Shown in pieces: positions 1 through 9,091 of a stretch of DNA of 16,783 nt. Position numbers and translations under genes: made by a program. The stretch is from Cudoniella acicularis (Eukaryota > Ascomycota > Leotiomycetes > Helotiales > Helotiaceae), in NCBI GenBank assembly GCA_013054445.1, contig JAAMPI010001270.1, positions 1-16,783 of the forward strand. Reading direction: 5' to 3'. Position 1 is the first letter of the stretch; each line of letters begins with the position of its first letter. The notes under the pieces were generated by a model. It did not search any database. It was not told the DNA's origin and saw only the letters and a program-made list of their open reading frames with translations.

Positions 1-275
1 TGTTTATTCCGGTGGGATATTCAGGGAGCTTTTCGATTGCAGAGCGAGCAAAATCTCGACCACTGACAACTAGTAAGTGCTGGACACAAGGGCGGCGGCG
101 ACAAAGAGGTATATATGCAGGAAGCGCCGCTTTATAACCACGAGGTCTCCGTCTCTAAAAACCCAATACTCTAAGTGTTTGGAATGTCCATTTCCTTCAC
201 TAATGTTTCTTTATCTTCAAAATGACAGGAAAACCGATCTCATTACTAGCTCAAGCGGAGGTGCGTGGCATTTAG
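1..275 (+). CDS. Possible 3' end of an unidentified gene (partial at window edge)
   Basis: From base 3 one frame reads through about 23 codons (FIPVGYSGSFSIAERAKSRP...) to a consensus GTAAGT donor at 73. An ACTAAT branch-like site lies near 200 and an ACAG acceptor ends at 228. Splicing out bases 73-228 (156 nt) keeps the frame open for 15 more codons, ending ...LLAQAEVRGI, to a TAG at 273-275. No family was recognised. A competing frame (base 2 onward) reads about 22 plausible codons to a TAG that overlaps the same donor, so the frame choice is not certain. The gene would converge on the SDR gene whose stop is at 411, leaving about 135 bp between them. The 5' part lies outside the window. 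Confidence 0.35.
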
Positions 276-410
276 AACACACAGAGTTGCGTTGCATTTT
301 GTGCTTGTACTAATACAAATTCCCACACCCCTTCTCATTCTCGGTCTCCATCCTTTCTTTCTTCCTCCTCTCCACTCTCGTCTTCACTTTCCGCAATACA
401 GCCAGCTCCT

Positions 411-1428
411 TCACCAAGGCACCTCCTTCACCACCCCTTCCTCATACTCCAAAAAGCTCCCGGGTTTAAAAACACCCCTCTCCACACCCACAACCCTAAC
501 CACGATTTCCGCGCCCTACACAGTACCTAATTAGCACACTCCTTCTCAAAACACAATCACCAAAAAAGGACGCAGAAAAAAAAAACTCACACAAGCGGGT
601 CCTTCGCCCCTTTGAATCCATTCAAACCCGTCCTACAATGCCCCGGATTAACCGCAAAATACTCCACCTTCTCATTCCCCTCTCTAGCAACCTCACTCTT
701 CTGTCCCTCAACAGTCAAAGCATTAACCGCCACCTTACTAACCGAATAAGCCAGCGCAACCGTAGGCGGTAAATTCCCGTTCACAGAACGCTGGAAGGAG
801 GCGCGGCCCGAGGAGATGTTGATTACCTTCGCCGCTGTTTTCTGGTTATGATTAGAAGGGGAAAGGCGGAGGAGAGGTAAAATGGTGTTGGTTAGCAGGG
901 AGATGGAGGTTATATTTGTGTTGAAGGTTTGGGTGAATGATTCCCGTTGGGCTTTTAGTGTTTTTAGATCGTCGGGTTTTGATGGTGATGATGGAGAGGG
1001 AGGGGGAGGAGGGGGAATGGCGATCCCGGCGTTGTTGATTAGTACTATATTTCCCCCTAGTATCAACATTTATTCACACATCTTTCCATTATCAAAAAGA
1101 TTTCATTTCCTACTGTCAATAAGGACAAAAGCTCACCGCTTAAAAACCCATACTCCCTCTCAACATACCCCCTCACCGCTAAAATCGACTCATCATCCGT
1201 AACATCCAACTCCACAACATCTAGTTTCGCAATAATACCTAGAGAGCGAAGCGTAGAAACGGCGTTTTCTCCTGAGGAACGGGTGCGGCAGCCCAGGAGG
1301 TAGGTGTTTTGTGGGTAGGCAAGCGAGAGGGCTTGTGTTATTGAGAAGCCTATTCCGCGGTTGGCGCCTGTTATTAGGATTATTTGTCCCTGTGGTGGTT
1401 GTGTTGAGGGGGGTGAGGCTTGTGCCAT
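411..1428 (-). CDS. Short-chain dehydrogenase/reductase, carbonyl-reductase-like (three exons)
   Basis: The exons are 1428-1137, 1056-593 and 515-411. Intron 1 (1136-1057, 80 nt) has a GTGAGC donor and CTAG acceptor. Intron 2 (592-516, 77 nt) has GTGTGA, a GCTAAT branch-like site and GTAG. The spliced product is 286 aa, close to human CBR1 (277). The classical SDR marks are present: cofactor motif TGANRGIG at residues 20-27, NNAG at 105-108, serines in NISS near 179-180, and YSVSK with Tyr201 and Lys205 as the catalytic pair. The PG motif is followed by a T-G-L-N stretch. The C-terminus (EYEEGVVKEVPW) matches the usual tail of fungal CBR1-like enzymes, which supports exon 3. If intron 2 were not removed the protein would stop five bases after the donor and lose about 34 residues. 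A proline/serine-rich insert follows NNAG (about residues 112-124). It is predicted to be a cytosolic NAD(P)H-dependent carbonyl reductase; the substrate is unknown. Confidence 0.85.
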
Positions 1429-2382
1429 TTTTGGAAATAGGGGAAATAGGGGGGTTATGCGAGGTCACGTGCCTGTCACCAAAAAATATCTTGAAGGGTT
1501 TGAAAATGGTTTCATACCTTGAAGATGTTTAAATATTTCCTTACCGTTGAGAGCTTACGTGAGATTCTATTGAGATACGTTGTAGATCTTGCTAGTTCTT
1601 AAACGTTGCGGAGTTGTAGATGGAGATAAGCGTTTGGGCGGCGGGCGGAGAAATTAAAGCCGGGCCGAGCCGAGCCGAGTCGGGGGGGAAATGAAGCTAT
1701 CGCGAGTACTTTCCGTTTTCGTCTTTCCGAAAAGTTGCGCTAATAATGGATGACAACAACTCCAAGTTGGAACAGCGACAGCGTCGATAGGTTGAAACCC
1801 AGAAGGGGGGGTTGAGTTGGAGGATGTGCTGTGTTTGCAAGCAGTTGAGTCGTGAGTGTTTTCAAAATTTTTAGATAAAAGGCAAGTCTTTTTTTCTCTC
1901 CTTTAATGTTCGAATTTCAACTCGCGGTCCTCCTCCTCTCTCCCATATTAATCTTTCTACCCAAAGATCCATTCGTTTGAAAATAACTCTCACTTCCTCA
2001 AATGCACCTTAACGGAGTCACAAGACCTACCGACTTATCTATGTTTCAACCCGCCTTGTGATATTCCAAAAGCCTCCTCACATTGGCTCCCTCAAAATCC
2101 ATAATCAAACTCTGTCTTAGAAATAGCGTTTGTTTCGTCCGAGAATTTTGTCCCTCAAGAGTCAAAGTGTCACCTATCTCAACCCGCCAGTGCGGGATAG
2201 GTAAATGAGCAAGCAAGCACCCGGTTTTTAAGACACAAACGCCCGTCCGTTCATCCGTTTATCTTTAAAAGTAGGCTTCACCCCCAGAAAAATAAATCCC
2301 CATCGTCACTGTCGTGGTTTCGCCTCTCTAGATTCCACCACTGGCCTCGACGTCCTTTCCTTTCAACCCTACAACCGTAAAC
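1429..2382. promoter_or_regulatory. Shared upstream interval of the SDR and CFEM-like genes
   Basis: This 950 bp gap separates two divergent genes and contains no convincing ORF. Visible pieces are a CACGTG E-box at 1466-1471 just upstream of the SDR start, a short tandem of GCCGAG units around 1664-1680 followed by a run of G, and pyrimidine-rich stretches around 1886-1960 and 2310-2380 leading to the plus-strand start. Pyrimidine-rich tracts before the start codon are common in filamentous fungal promoters. No clear TATA box was identified for either gene. Confidence 0.45.
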
Positions 2383-3035
2383 ATGCTGTCCCTCACCACT
2401 GTCCTTACAACAACCTTCTCCTCCCCCTCCTCACCCAAGCACAAACCCTCACCACATCCTCCTTCCCCGCCTGCGCTCAACCCTACATCCAAATCTACCT
2501 TACTACCACACCCTGCGGTTCCTCCACCACCTGCATCTGCAACGATACCTCTCCCGTCGTGGGGATACTCACTTCCTGCGTGTATATAAGCTCGAGTTGT
2601 GGGCTGAGCGATTTGATAGCTTTCTCGCAGGAATTGGCGATGCTGTATCCGACGGTGGTGTTGAGTGCGAGTGGGAGTCCCGTGCCGTTGGTGCCGAATG
2701 TGGATGCTTCTGGGACGCCTGGAGGGGTTGCGGGGAGTTCGAGTACGGGGATTGTGAGTGGGAGTGGGAGTGCGACGGGTGTTTTGACGGCGGTGGTGGG
2801 AGGTTCGACGACTTTGTCGAGTGGGATGGGATTGACGACGAGTTCGGGAGCGGCTGTGAAGAGTAGTTCTGGTTCTGGTTCTGGAGGAAGTTTAACGACT
2901 GTGAGAACCACTGCGAGCACGACGACGAGTGCGACGACGACGAAAAGCTCAAGTGCTGCGGGCGCGAAAGGGAATGGTTTTAATGTGGGAGCAGGATTTA
3001 TGGTAGGTGTTGGACTTGCACTTACAGTCTTGTGA
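2383..3035 (+). CDS. CFEM-like, Ser/Thr/Gly-rich GPI-anchored surface protein with an apparent frameshift in the signal peptide
   Basis: The frame ending at TGA 3033-3035 encodes a hydrophobic stretch ending LLLPLLTQAQ (secretory signal core and cleavage region), then a cysteine module FPAC...TTTPC-GSSTTC-IC-...TSC-...SSSC at about 2463-2610. A long Ser/Thr/Gly-rich stalk follows. The end is a short hydrophobic tail (GFMVGVGLALTVL) after small residues, typical of a GPI-anchor signal. The module resembles CFEM domains but has six cysteines where the family usually has eight. The only good start codon, ATG 2383 with A at -3, is in the neighbouring frame and gives MLSLTTVLTT before a one-base shift is needed near 2407-2415. 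No ATG in the CFEM frame was found back to about 2289, and no credible intron joins the two frames. The shift is either a real one-base deletion or a sequence error. The likely location is the outer membrane face or cell wall. The role is unknown; CFEM proteins include haem-binding and pathogenesis-linked members. Confidence 0.7.
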
Positions 3036-3216
3036 GTTTGATAGAAGAGTGAGGATGAAAGTGAACGGAATTGTTGGAGAGAAATAACTAATAGCAGACT
3101 GCGACTGTGTGTCCCACTGCATTATGTTTGACGATTTGTATATGAAGTTGAGGGTATCTCGAGGTAAGATTAATATTTAATGCCTGTCCCATGTATTCTT
3201 ACAGTTAATCAACCCA
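3036..3216. other. Convergent 3' interval between the CFEM-like and 2EXR genes
   Basis: This 180 bp stretch separates two stop codons facing each other. It must hold both polyadenylation regions, and AT-rich pieces around 3165-3185 could serve. No ORF or clear signal was found. Confidence 0.4.
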
Positions 3217-3912
3217 TCAAACTCGTACCTTCGCCCTAAGCCTCAACACAGGTAAACTGAAATGCTCATAATCCGTTCCAATCTCAGCACAAACAGACTC
3301 CAGTAACTTTTCTTCCGCTGCAAAGCTTTGTCGAAAATTCGCCCAAATCCTCAGCTGTCTCTCGAGGTCCTCTTTAGGTAGTACAAACTTCACCTCTTCA
3401 TTCAGATCCGTCCTCTCCCCTTTCGTATCACACAATACCAAGATTGTTTCTTCCAGATTCCGAAAGCCTCGAAGCGAAACGGCTTTATTATATGACTCCC
3501 ATGGTCGTTTGACCTCAACGTCCACGTGCTCAATCGCTACACGTCGTATCTCATTCAACGATCCGTCTTTATCATCCACCAAGATCTTGAAGTCTCTTAG
3601 CGTATCGTCGTATCCCATTTCTCGATGCCGTGGTAGGTAAAGTGTGTCTTGGTGAGGATTGAAGTATATTCGTGCCGGTTTTGAATGAGTTCCAAAACAC
3701 AACTTGTAGATGTTCAAGGCCTCAGCTCGTGATTCTCGGCATGCATGTAGAATAGCCGGGGGTTTGGCAGAGGAGACACATTGATCCTTCTCGGATTCGT
3801 AACGGACGGTGACTGTGCGTGGGAGGCATGCATGTCTCCAAATTTTTAATCGAAGTTCAGGTGCCAAGTTGGGAAAGAGATGAAAAGTTGTTGTTTGTGT
3901 TGGTGAAGGCAT
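3217..3912 (-). CDS. 2EXR-domain protein (function unknown)
   Basis: The product has 231 aa from the start chosen here. The N-terminus carries the 2EXR hallmark FHLFPNLAPELRLKIW at residues 10-25. The other conserved blocks of this fungal family follow: ILHACRESRAEAL at about 54-66 and IYFNPHQDTLYL at about 82-93. The rest is charged and variable. The frame is open further up to an ATG at 4008 (32 extra residues), but that ATG has a poor context, while the ATG at 3912 is preceded by AAA and puts the domain the usual short distance from the start. 2EXR proteins are abundant in filamentous ascomycetes, often in many paralogues, with no established biochemical role. A single exon is assumed. Confidence 0.8.
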   Translation of the reverse strand: MPSPTQTTTFHLFPNLAPELRLKIWRHACLPRTVTVRYESEKDQCVSSAKPPAILHACRESRAEALNIYKLCFGTHSKPARIYFNPHQDTLYLPRHREMGYDDTLRDFKILVDDKDGSLNEIRRVAIEHVDVEVKRPWESYNKAVSLRGFRNLEETILVLCDTKGERTDLNEEVKFVLPKEDLERQLRIWANFRQSFAAEEKLLESVCAEIGTDYEHFSLPVLRLRAKVRV

Positions 3913-5255
3913 TTTGAATTTTCTCTGGATGACTTGAGAAAGTGATATTGTTGCCTTTTGAGATGGTTCGGCGTGGGATCTATATGTCTGAGGCGAATCT
4001 GCAGCCATATAGCCAACAATAGCAGAATCCGGGGTCGCGTTAAGTGGCCCGGTGGCTTGAGGTGTGGTGTGTGAGAAGCGCCCTGTTCAGGGTATCGTCG
4101 AATGATGACTCTTTTATTGGACACCGGCAGAGGCGAAAAGGGGGGGAGCATACGTTAAAAACAAACAAAAAGGCGGCGAAGAATGCATGTGAATCATTTT
4201 CTCGTGCAAATAACAGAGAGAGACGAGTTTTGTACCTAGGCAGTATGCTTACGACGTGCTGGTCACTTTTGCTGCTTTGAAATTTGTTCGACACCGCAAA
4301 GAACCAAACGGACGAAGGACCCCTTACCTAGAACTTGTCGCCGCCAGGCTTATAACGAAGCCCGAAACTTTCAAACTGATCATATTTGCCCCAATTATTC
4401 TGATGTTCCGCAGTCCAGAACTAAAAATGATGGGGTCATCCTGGGCGGCGAGCGGGGCTGTAGGATTGAGAAACAGCTCACGACAGCCAACGACAGCCAC
4501 CCGCCAAGACAAGTGAAGACGCATGCAGTCATAATGGCCTGACTTTTGATAAAAACGGGCTGTGATGTTACATGCGCAATTGATATTGGATGCCCTCTTG
4601 ATTGAATTTATGCTTGACGGGAGCAGCGTCCAGCAGTCCATCCGTGAGATCTGCACGTCGTGAGCACAAAGTTACACAGACATATGAAATCGTCGTGAGA
4701 GTCAACAGTTGCTTGAAGCTGAAGCCTGCAAGCGATTGCAGTGGGAAACCCAGCCGGTTCAGCGGAAAGCAGCGGAAGGCAGTTTTGTTTGCAGGATAAG
4801 GGGTAGCAGATGCACCAGGATTGGGCGATTCGGTGCCCGTGTGATGGATATTCTGAGAAAAGCATCAAAGAGCATTACAATGTGATTGCCTGGCACTGGG
4901 ATGGTCCCTGTGTTTACGGAGGCTGACCTCCTCGGGGTCCGTTGCTTCATCCTTAATTCCGCCCGGTGGATTTAATGTCGATTGAATGGATGGGAGACAT
5001 TGGGCGAGATGTAGCGGGAGGAAGAAAAAGAGAAATGGAGGAGGAGAAGAGTTGGAAGTGAAGCTCTTAGCTTACTGTAGTGGAATAGTGAGGCCTGTGA
5101 ATGGTGAAGCCTGGAAGTCGGAGCCTGGAAGCTGGAAGCCCCGAAGCCCACTCTATTTCCACCCCTCTAAAGCCGATCTTATCTTATCGCATCACAAAAA
5201 AAAAAATATTGACCCCTTCCACCAATTTCACTAACACACCTCTGCCAACAAAGCC
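3913..5255. promoter_or_regulatory. Long divergent promoter interval between the 2EXR and tRNA-ribosyltransferase genes
   Basis: About 1.3 kb lies between two divergently transcribed genes. Several open frames of 60-110 codons exist on both strands but none shows a motif or coherent composition, so none is called. Short direct repeats are visible: a repeated CGACAGCC at about 4483-4500, CAGCGGAA twice at about 4758-4778, and a GGAAG/AGCCTGGAAG cluster at about 5104-5150. An A-run and a C-rich leader lie before the plus-strand ATG at 5256, whose context is GCCATGG. Confidence 0.4.
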
Positions 5256-6601
5256 ATGGCAGCACTGCCTTCTACGCTAGATTGCACGCCTATGCCGTCC
5301 GCCTTGACTTTTGAACTCATAGCTCGTTGCTCTGTAAGCCTCTGCGTCCTTGTTGGAGCGCATAAACCTCATCTCACTGCCAGACCAGACTACCAAAGCT
5401 CGCGCCGCCGTCCTCACCCTCCCTCATGGCCCTGTCAACCTGCCCTTGTTTATGCCAGTTGCGACGCAGGCGTCGCTGAAGGGACTGACGCCGCACCAAC
5501 TCGAAGCAACTGGGTGCCGGCTCTGCCTCAATAACACATATCATCTAGGCTTGAAGCCTGGACAGGAAGTGCTGGCTGCTGTGGGTGGGGCTCACAAGCT
5601 GCAAGGATGGAAGCACAACATCTTAACAGATAGCGGAGGGTGCGTTTCTCAACTCTGTGACTTGGTCCAAACTAATTGGTGGATTCAGCTTCCAAATGGT
5701 CAGCCTCTTGAAACTAGCCAACATCACAGAAGAAGGCGTCCGCTTTCTAAGCCCTCACGACGGCACGCCTATGCTCCTCACCCCCGAACACTCGATTGCG
5801 TTGCAGAATACCATAGGCAGCGATATCATTATGCAACTAGACGATGTCCTTGTCACCACGTCACCAGACACAAAGCGGATGCGGGAAGCTATGGAGCGGA
5901 GTGTACGGTGGCTGGACCGGTGTATCGCAGCGCATGCGAATCCTACCACCCAGAACCTCTTTTGCATTATACAAGGTGGTCTAGATCTCGAGATGCGGAC
6001 CGAGTGTTGCAAGCAAATGGTTGCGAGAGGGACCCCAGGTATTGCGATAGGAGGGTTAAGTGGGGGTGAAGCAAAGGCGGATTACTGCCGCGTTGTCAAC
6101 ACCTGTACAAGCCTTCTTCCCGAGTTGAAGCCAAGATATGTCATGGGGATTGGCTATCCTGAGGACCTAGTGGTCAGCGTTGCGCTAGGAGCAGACATGT
6201 TTGATTGTGTCTGGCCTACCAGAACTGCCCGGTTCGGAAATGCAATCACCAAGTATGGTGTTTTGAATCTGCGCCACGCAAGATACTCAAATGACTTTGG
6301 ACCTCTGGAAGATGACTGCGGATGCGTATGCTGTCGAAAAGGAGAGGGGGCTTTGGGGATTACAAGAGCTTTTGTTCATCATATTGCGGCCAAAGAAACA
6401 GTGGGAGCCCATTTGGTCACGATACATAACGTGTGGTATCAATTAGCTTTGATGAGAAGTGTTCGAGATGCAATCGTCGAGGATAAATTTCCGGCGTTTC
6501 TAAAGCAGTTCTTTTCAGACTTGCATGGTGGAGACAAAACAAAATTTCCGGATTGGGCAGTTGAAGCCCTGAAAACGGTAGGTGTAGATTTGATGGAATA
6601 G
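5256..6601 (+). CDS. QTRT1: Queuine tRNA-ribosyltransferase, catalytic subunit (three exons)
   Basis: The enzyme exchanges the guanine at position 34 of GUN-anticodon tRNAs for queuine, usually as a heterodimer with a QTRT2-type partner. The exons are 5256-5333, 5389-5639 and 5689-6601. Intron 1 (5334-5388, 55 nt, GTAAGC...CCAG) and intron 2 (5640-5688, 49 nt, GTGCGT...TCAG) splice cleanly. The product is 413 aa, near the 403 aa of the human enzyme. Visible residues are TDSGG with Asp107; QLDD at about 159-162; IIQGGLD at about 203-209; GGLSGGE; the nucleophile Asp282 in MFDCVWPTRTARFG; and zinc ligands Cys320, Cys322, Cys325 and His356 (TIHNVWYQL). The complete zinc site and the nucleophile mark the catalytic rather than the accessory subunit. 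Eukaryotes salvage queuine from outside, so the host presumably imports it. The gene ends with TAG, so TAG is an ordinary stop in this genome. Confidence 0.95.
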
Positions 6602-7843
6602 ACTTACTAGATAGAGTCTTTAGAAGCGATACCGAATATATTTCGATTCTTTGGGATGGTACCAGACGCTACTCCTTGTCAATCTTCTGGTAAACTTGCC
6701 GATTTTCTAGGCTCTCATCCCATCTCATTTTCGAACCTTTTATGACTATCTCGAATATTTTTAAACCGCAGCCTTGGAGCGTCTTCAGAACACAAGCGAG
6801 AAAGATATCCGAGAGGATAATACCCGGCGTAGTTATCTGTTTTGGTTTGATTTAGTGTTCATTCTCTACTTCAAATCCAGAGTCTTCTTATTCTCACCCA
6901 GCCGGGCCCAATTAAAGTGAATCACCTGACCGAGTCTGACTCTTCGCTGGGAGTGAACAGGGGAACCAGTGGTATTAAAACCGCGAGTTGTATGATCCAC
7001 TGGAGCTCCCAGCGCAACCAAACGATATCCTAAAACCCTGCTTTAGTGACCACGTGGTTGGGTACCTGGGCAGCAACATGAGATTTCCTCGCAAGGCGAC
7101 GCTATGAACAATTATACTAGGACGAGCGACTTCTTTCGTTCATCTAAAGAGCACTGAAATTCAAGGAGTCTCATATTGCTGCTGTTGCTGTTAACCCACC
7201 TCTCCGTTGTCAACCAATTTTTGTTGTCAACAACCATTCATGCACCTTGTAATTATTTTCTCAACCTACTCCTAGTAACAACATTAAAAAGTTATGTGAA
7301 CCTCTTCAAATCACTGCGAATTAAGACAAGAGTGCTCATATACATAATTCAAGTCCAATTTCGAGGCCGGATCTCCGGATCTCTTCAGGCGACACCTTTG
7401 AAGTTCCGATCCCATTTCTTGCATAAAAAAGTGACTTTACGGTGGTCTGGGGTTTTATTACTAAGAGTTAGTACTATTGTACTAAAGACTTGCGAGTACC
7501 TTTCAAATCAAAGTATCCGGTCGCTTCTTCTTTTTACAACATTTACAGTCTTCCAGGTATTAAATCCACCAAGTTAAGAAATTGCCAATGCCTTTTTAGC
7601 TTCGGCATCCTGCCTGTTGTGTGGTAAGATCATAAGTAGAACAGGTGCTTGCATCACAACATGCCCTTCCCCTTCATTTTCGGCACTGCGGTTAGAGGTA
7701 TAAGGGGGCTTGTATTCTTCTAGTATCAGGGGTGTTTAGCTATGATATATTCTCCACCACCAAATATGCTTTCACCAGACTTTGCCCCTTGAGGTCTAGC
7801 AATTTCGGTCCCTTGTCACCATTGTCCTTGCTATTCTTCCTAT
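6602..7843. other. Gene-poor interval with one nested inverted repeat
   Basis: This 1.24 kb follows the tRNA-ribosyltransferase gene. Plus-strand open frames around 7176-7577 and 7732-7941 are leucine/serine-rich, begin without ATG and show no motif, so they are not called. A CACGTG site lies at 7051-7056. On the minus strand a frame from about 7858 (ATG) to 7740 reads about 38 charged codons and may be a further scrap of the decayed gene to its right, but this is weak. Confidence 0.4.
6945..7014. repeat. Nested inverted repeat (potential 70 nt stem-loop)
   Basis: An outer perfect 9 bp arm CGCTGGGAG (6945-6953) pairs with CTCCCAGCG (7006-7014). Inside it a perfect 7 bp arm CCAGTGG (6966-6972) pairs with CCACTGG (6997-7003). 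The inner loop is 24 nt, with 12 nt and 2 nt unpaired between the stems. It lies about 350 bp past the tRNA-ribosyltransferase stop and could be a structured RNA, a transposon end or an old palindrome. Confidence 0.6.
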
Positions 7844-8807
7844 TCAAAGCGATAGACATCGTGCTCTTATCAATCGTCCCGAAGCTGGCATTGGTTCATC
7901 AACCACAGCACTCTCAACCTCCCGCGCTTTTCCACTCTTAGCCGCCCGTCGTGCCTCCCTCCTCAATTCACGAGCCTCTTGTTCTTTCGGTTTAAACACT
8001 GTGCTGCGAGAATGCGAACTAGAGCTCCTCTATAACAATCCACCTAGGAAGCTTCTCTTCGGAACTCGTCTACTCGCTTCTTCCTCTTCTCGCTTATCTT
8101 CTTCTCTTCTTCTTCGATTAGCTGCTCTTTTTTCTGCCTGAATTTTAGTTCTTCGCCTGAAATCTTCAAACTCTTTTTGCCTCGCAAGCATCCTTTGCTT
8201 TTCACCCCCTTGTGCTTCTCTCCTTTTTACCGGTATCACTGCTTTCATAGCTGAGGTTGCGCCGTTGCCTATTAGCGTTTTCTAAGTTTGCATCGCTGAA
8301 GATGCGGGGTGGCTTCTTCGGCATTTCTAAGCTTGATGGAATGGAGAATTCTTCTTCTGAGCTTTCATCGTCATCTTGGCGATTAGAGTCGCGGGATCGT
8401 TCTGATATATCCTGGGCTTTGCTGTCGCTTGGAGGAGTGCTCAAAGTAGGCTTTTCAACAATCTCCTTTTCCGTCCTCGCCTCTTTGGCTGTCGATTCTT
8501 TTATTTTCAACTCCCCTATTGGTAAATCCTGCACTTTCAATTCTTCCTCTTTTGAGTCTCTCATTTCGGATTCTTCTATCTCTGACTTTCGTCCTTCGCT
8601 TTCTTTTTCTGCAAGCACTTTTCCCGGATCTTCCGACTGCACTCCTTCACCCCGCACATCCGATTCCAGCACATCCACATCCTCCTCTGCCTGATCAAAA
8701 ACTCCCCGATTCCCAAGCTCTTCTACATAATTTCTAATATGATGCTTATGCTTCTTTATAGCCTCACTCCTAAACGCCCTCTTCACTAGCGCCCTTCTCA
8801 ACCCCCC
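7844..8807 (-). pseudogene. Decayed gene for a charged, coiled-coil-like protein (no family recognised)
   Basis: Minus-strand coding character runs through three linked pieces. The first is open from 8807 to about 8205: it starts basic (RRALVKRAFRSEAIKKHKHH), then is strongly acidic and Ser/Glu/Lys-rich, and contains EMPKKPPRIFSDANLENA. A second frame takes over near the A5 run (8224-8228), reading a heptad-like Arg/Glu/Lys-rich segment (8248-8033) that ends RSFLGGLL before a TAG at 8030-8032. The same frame continues past that TAG for 61 codons of matching composition (KEQEARELRREARRAAKSGK) to TGA 7844-7846. No intron with the right phase removes the frame change. Upstream, a TTTTTAG at 8808-8814 may be a splice acceptor, or the 5' end was lost where the AT-rich block begins. 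It could also be two overlapping small ORFs. No function is assigned. Confidence 0.5.
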
Positions 8808-8809
8808 CT

Positions 8810-9091
8810 AAAAAGACTTACGGCTAAAGACAAAACCACCATAGTAAATCTTAGATTAGATAAAACTACTCTTTTAATAATATATTTTAGACTCGACTTT
8901 CTTTAATAGCCTAAAGTCCCTATAATATACATTCTCTCTTTATCTATTATCTTAATTATATCTTATTATTATTTTTTATAACTAATTATTATAATATAAT
9001 TCTAGTTTTAATTAATAATTAATTAAATAAGAATAACTTTATATATAAAGAAATTATAAAGTGAGAAATATTTTGCACATTTCGTTAGAAA
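8810..9091. repeat. AT-rich block, RIP-like
   Basis: About 280 bp are made almost entirely of A and T, dominated by TAATTA/TATA words, with sharp edges against moderate-GC coding sequence on both sides. No ORF survives. This composition is typical of a transposon relic after RIP in ascomycetes, but too little non-AT sequence is left to name the element. Confidence 0.6.

Noticed and set aside
882..1202. Plus-strand ORF of 106 codons
   Set aside because: It is antisense to the SDR exons; its glycine run is the shadow of the SDR proline-rich insert.
2495..2952. Minus-strand ORFs of 127 and 141 codons
   Set aside because: They are antisense to the Ser/Gly-rich stalk of the CFEM-like gene; their proline/serine composition is a by-product.
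4040..4950. Several 60-110 codon ORFs on both strands between the 2EXR and tRNA-ribosyltransferase genes
   Set aside because: No motifs, overlapping on both strands, no coherent composition; best explained as chance in a promoter interval.
7176..7577. Leucine-rich plus-strand ORF of 133 codons
   Set aside because: It starts at TTG in a CTG/TTG repeat, shows no family signature, and its hydrophobicity follows from T-rich DNA.
8257..8737. Serine/phenylalanine-rich plus-strand ORFs
   Set aside because: They are antisense shadows of the acidic minus-strand coding segment.
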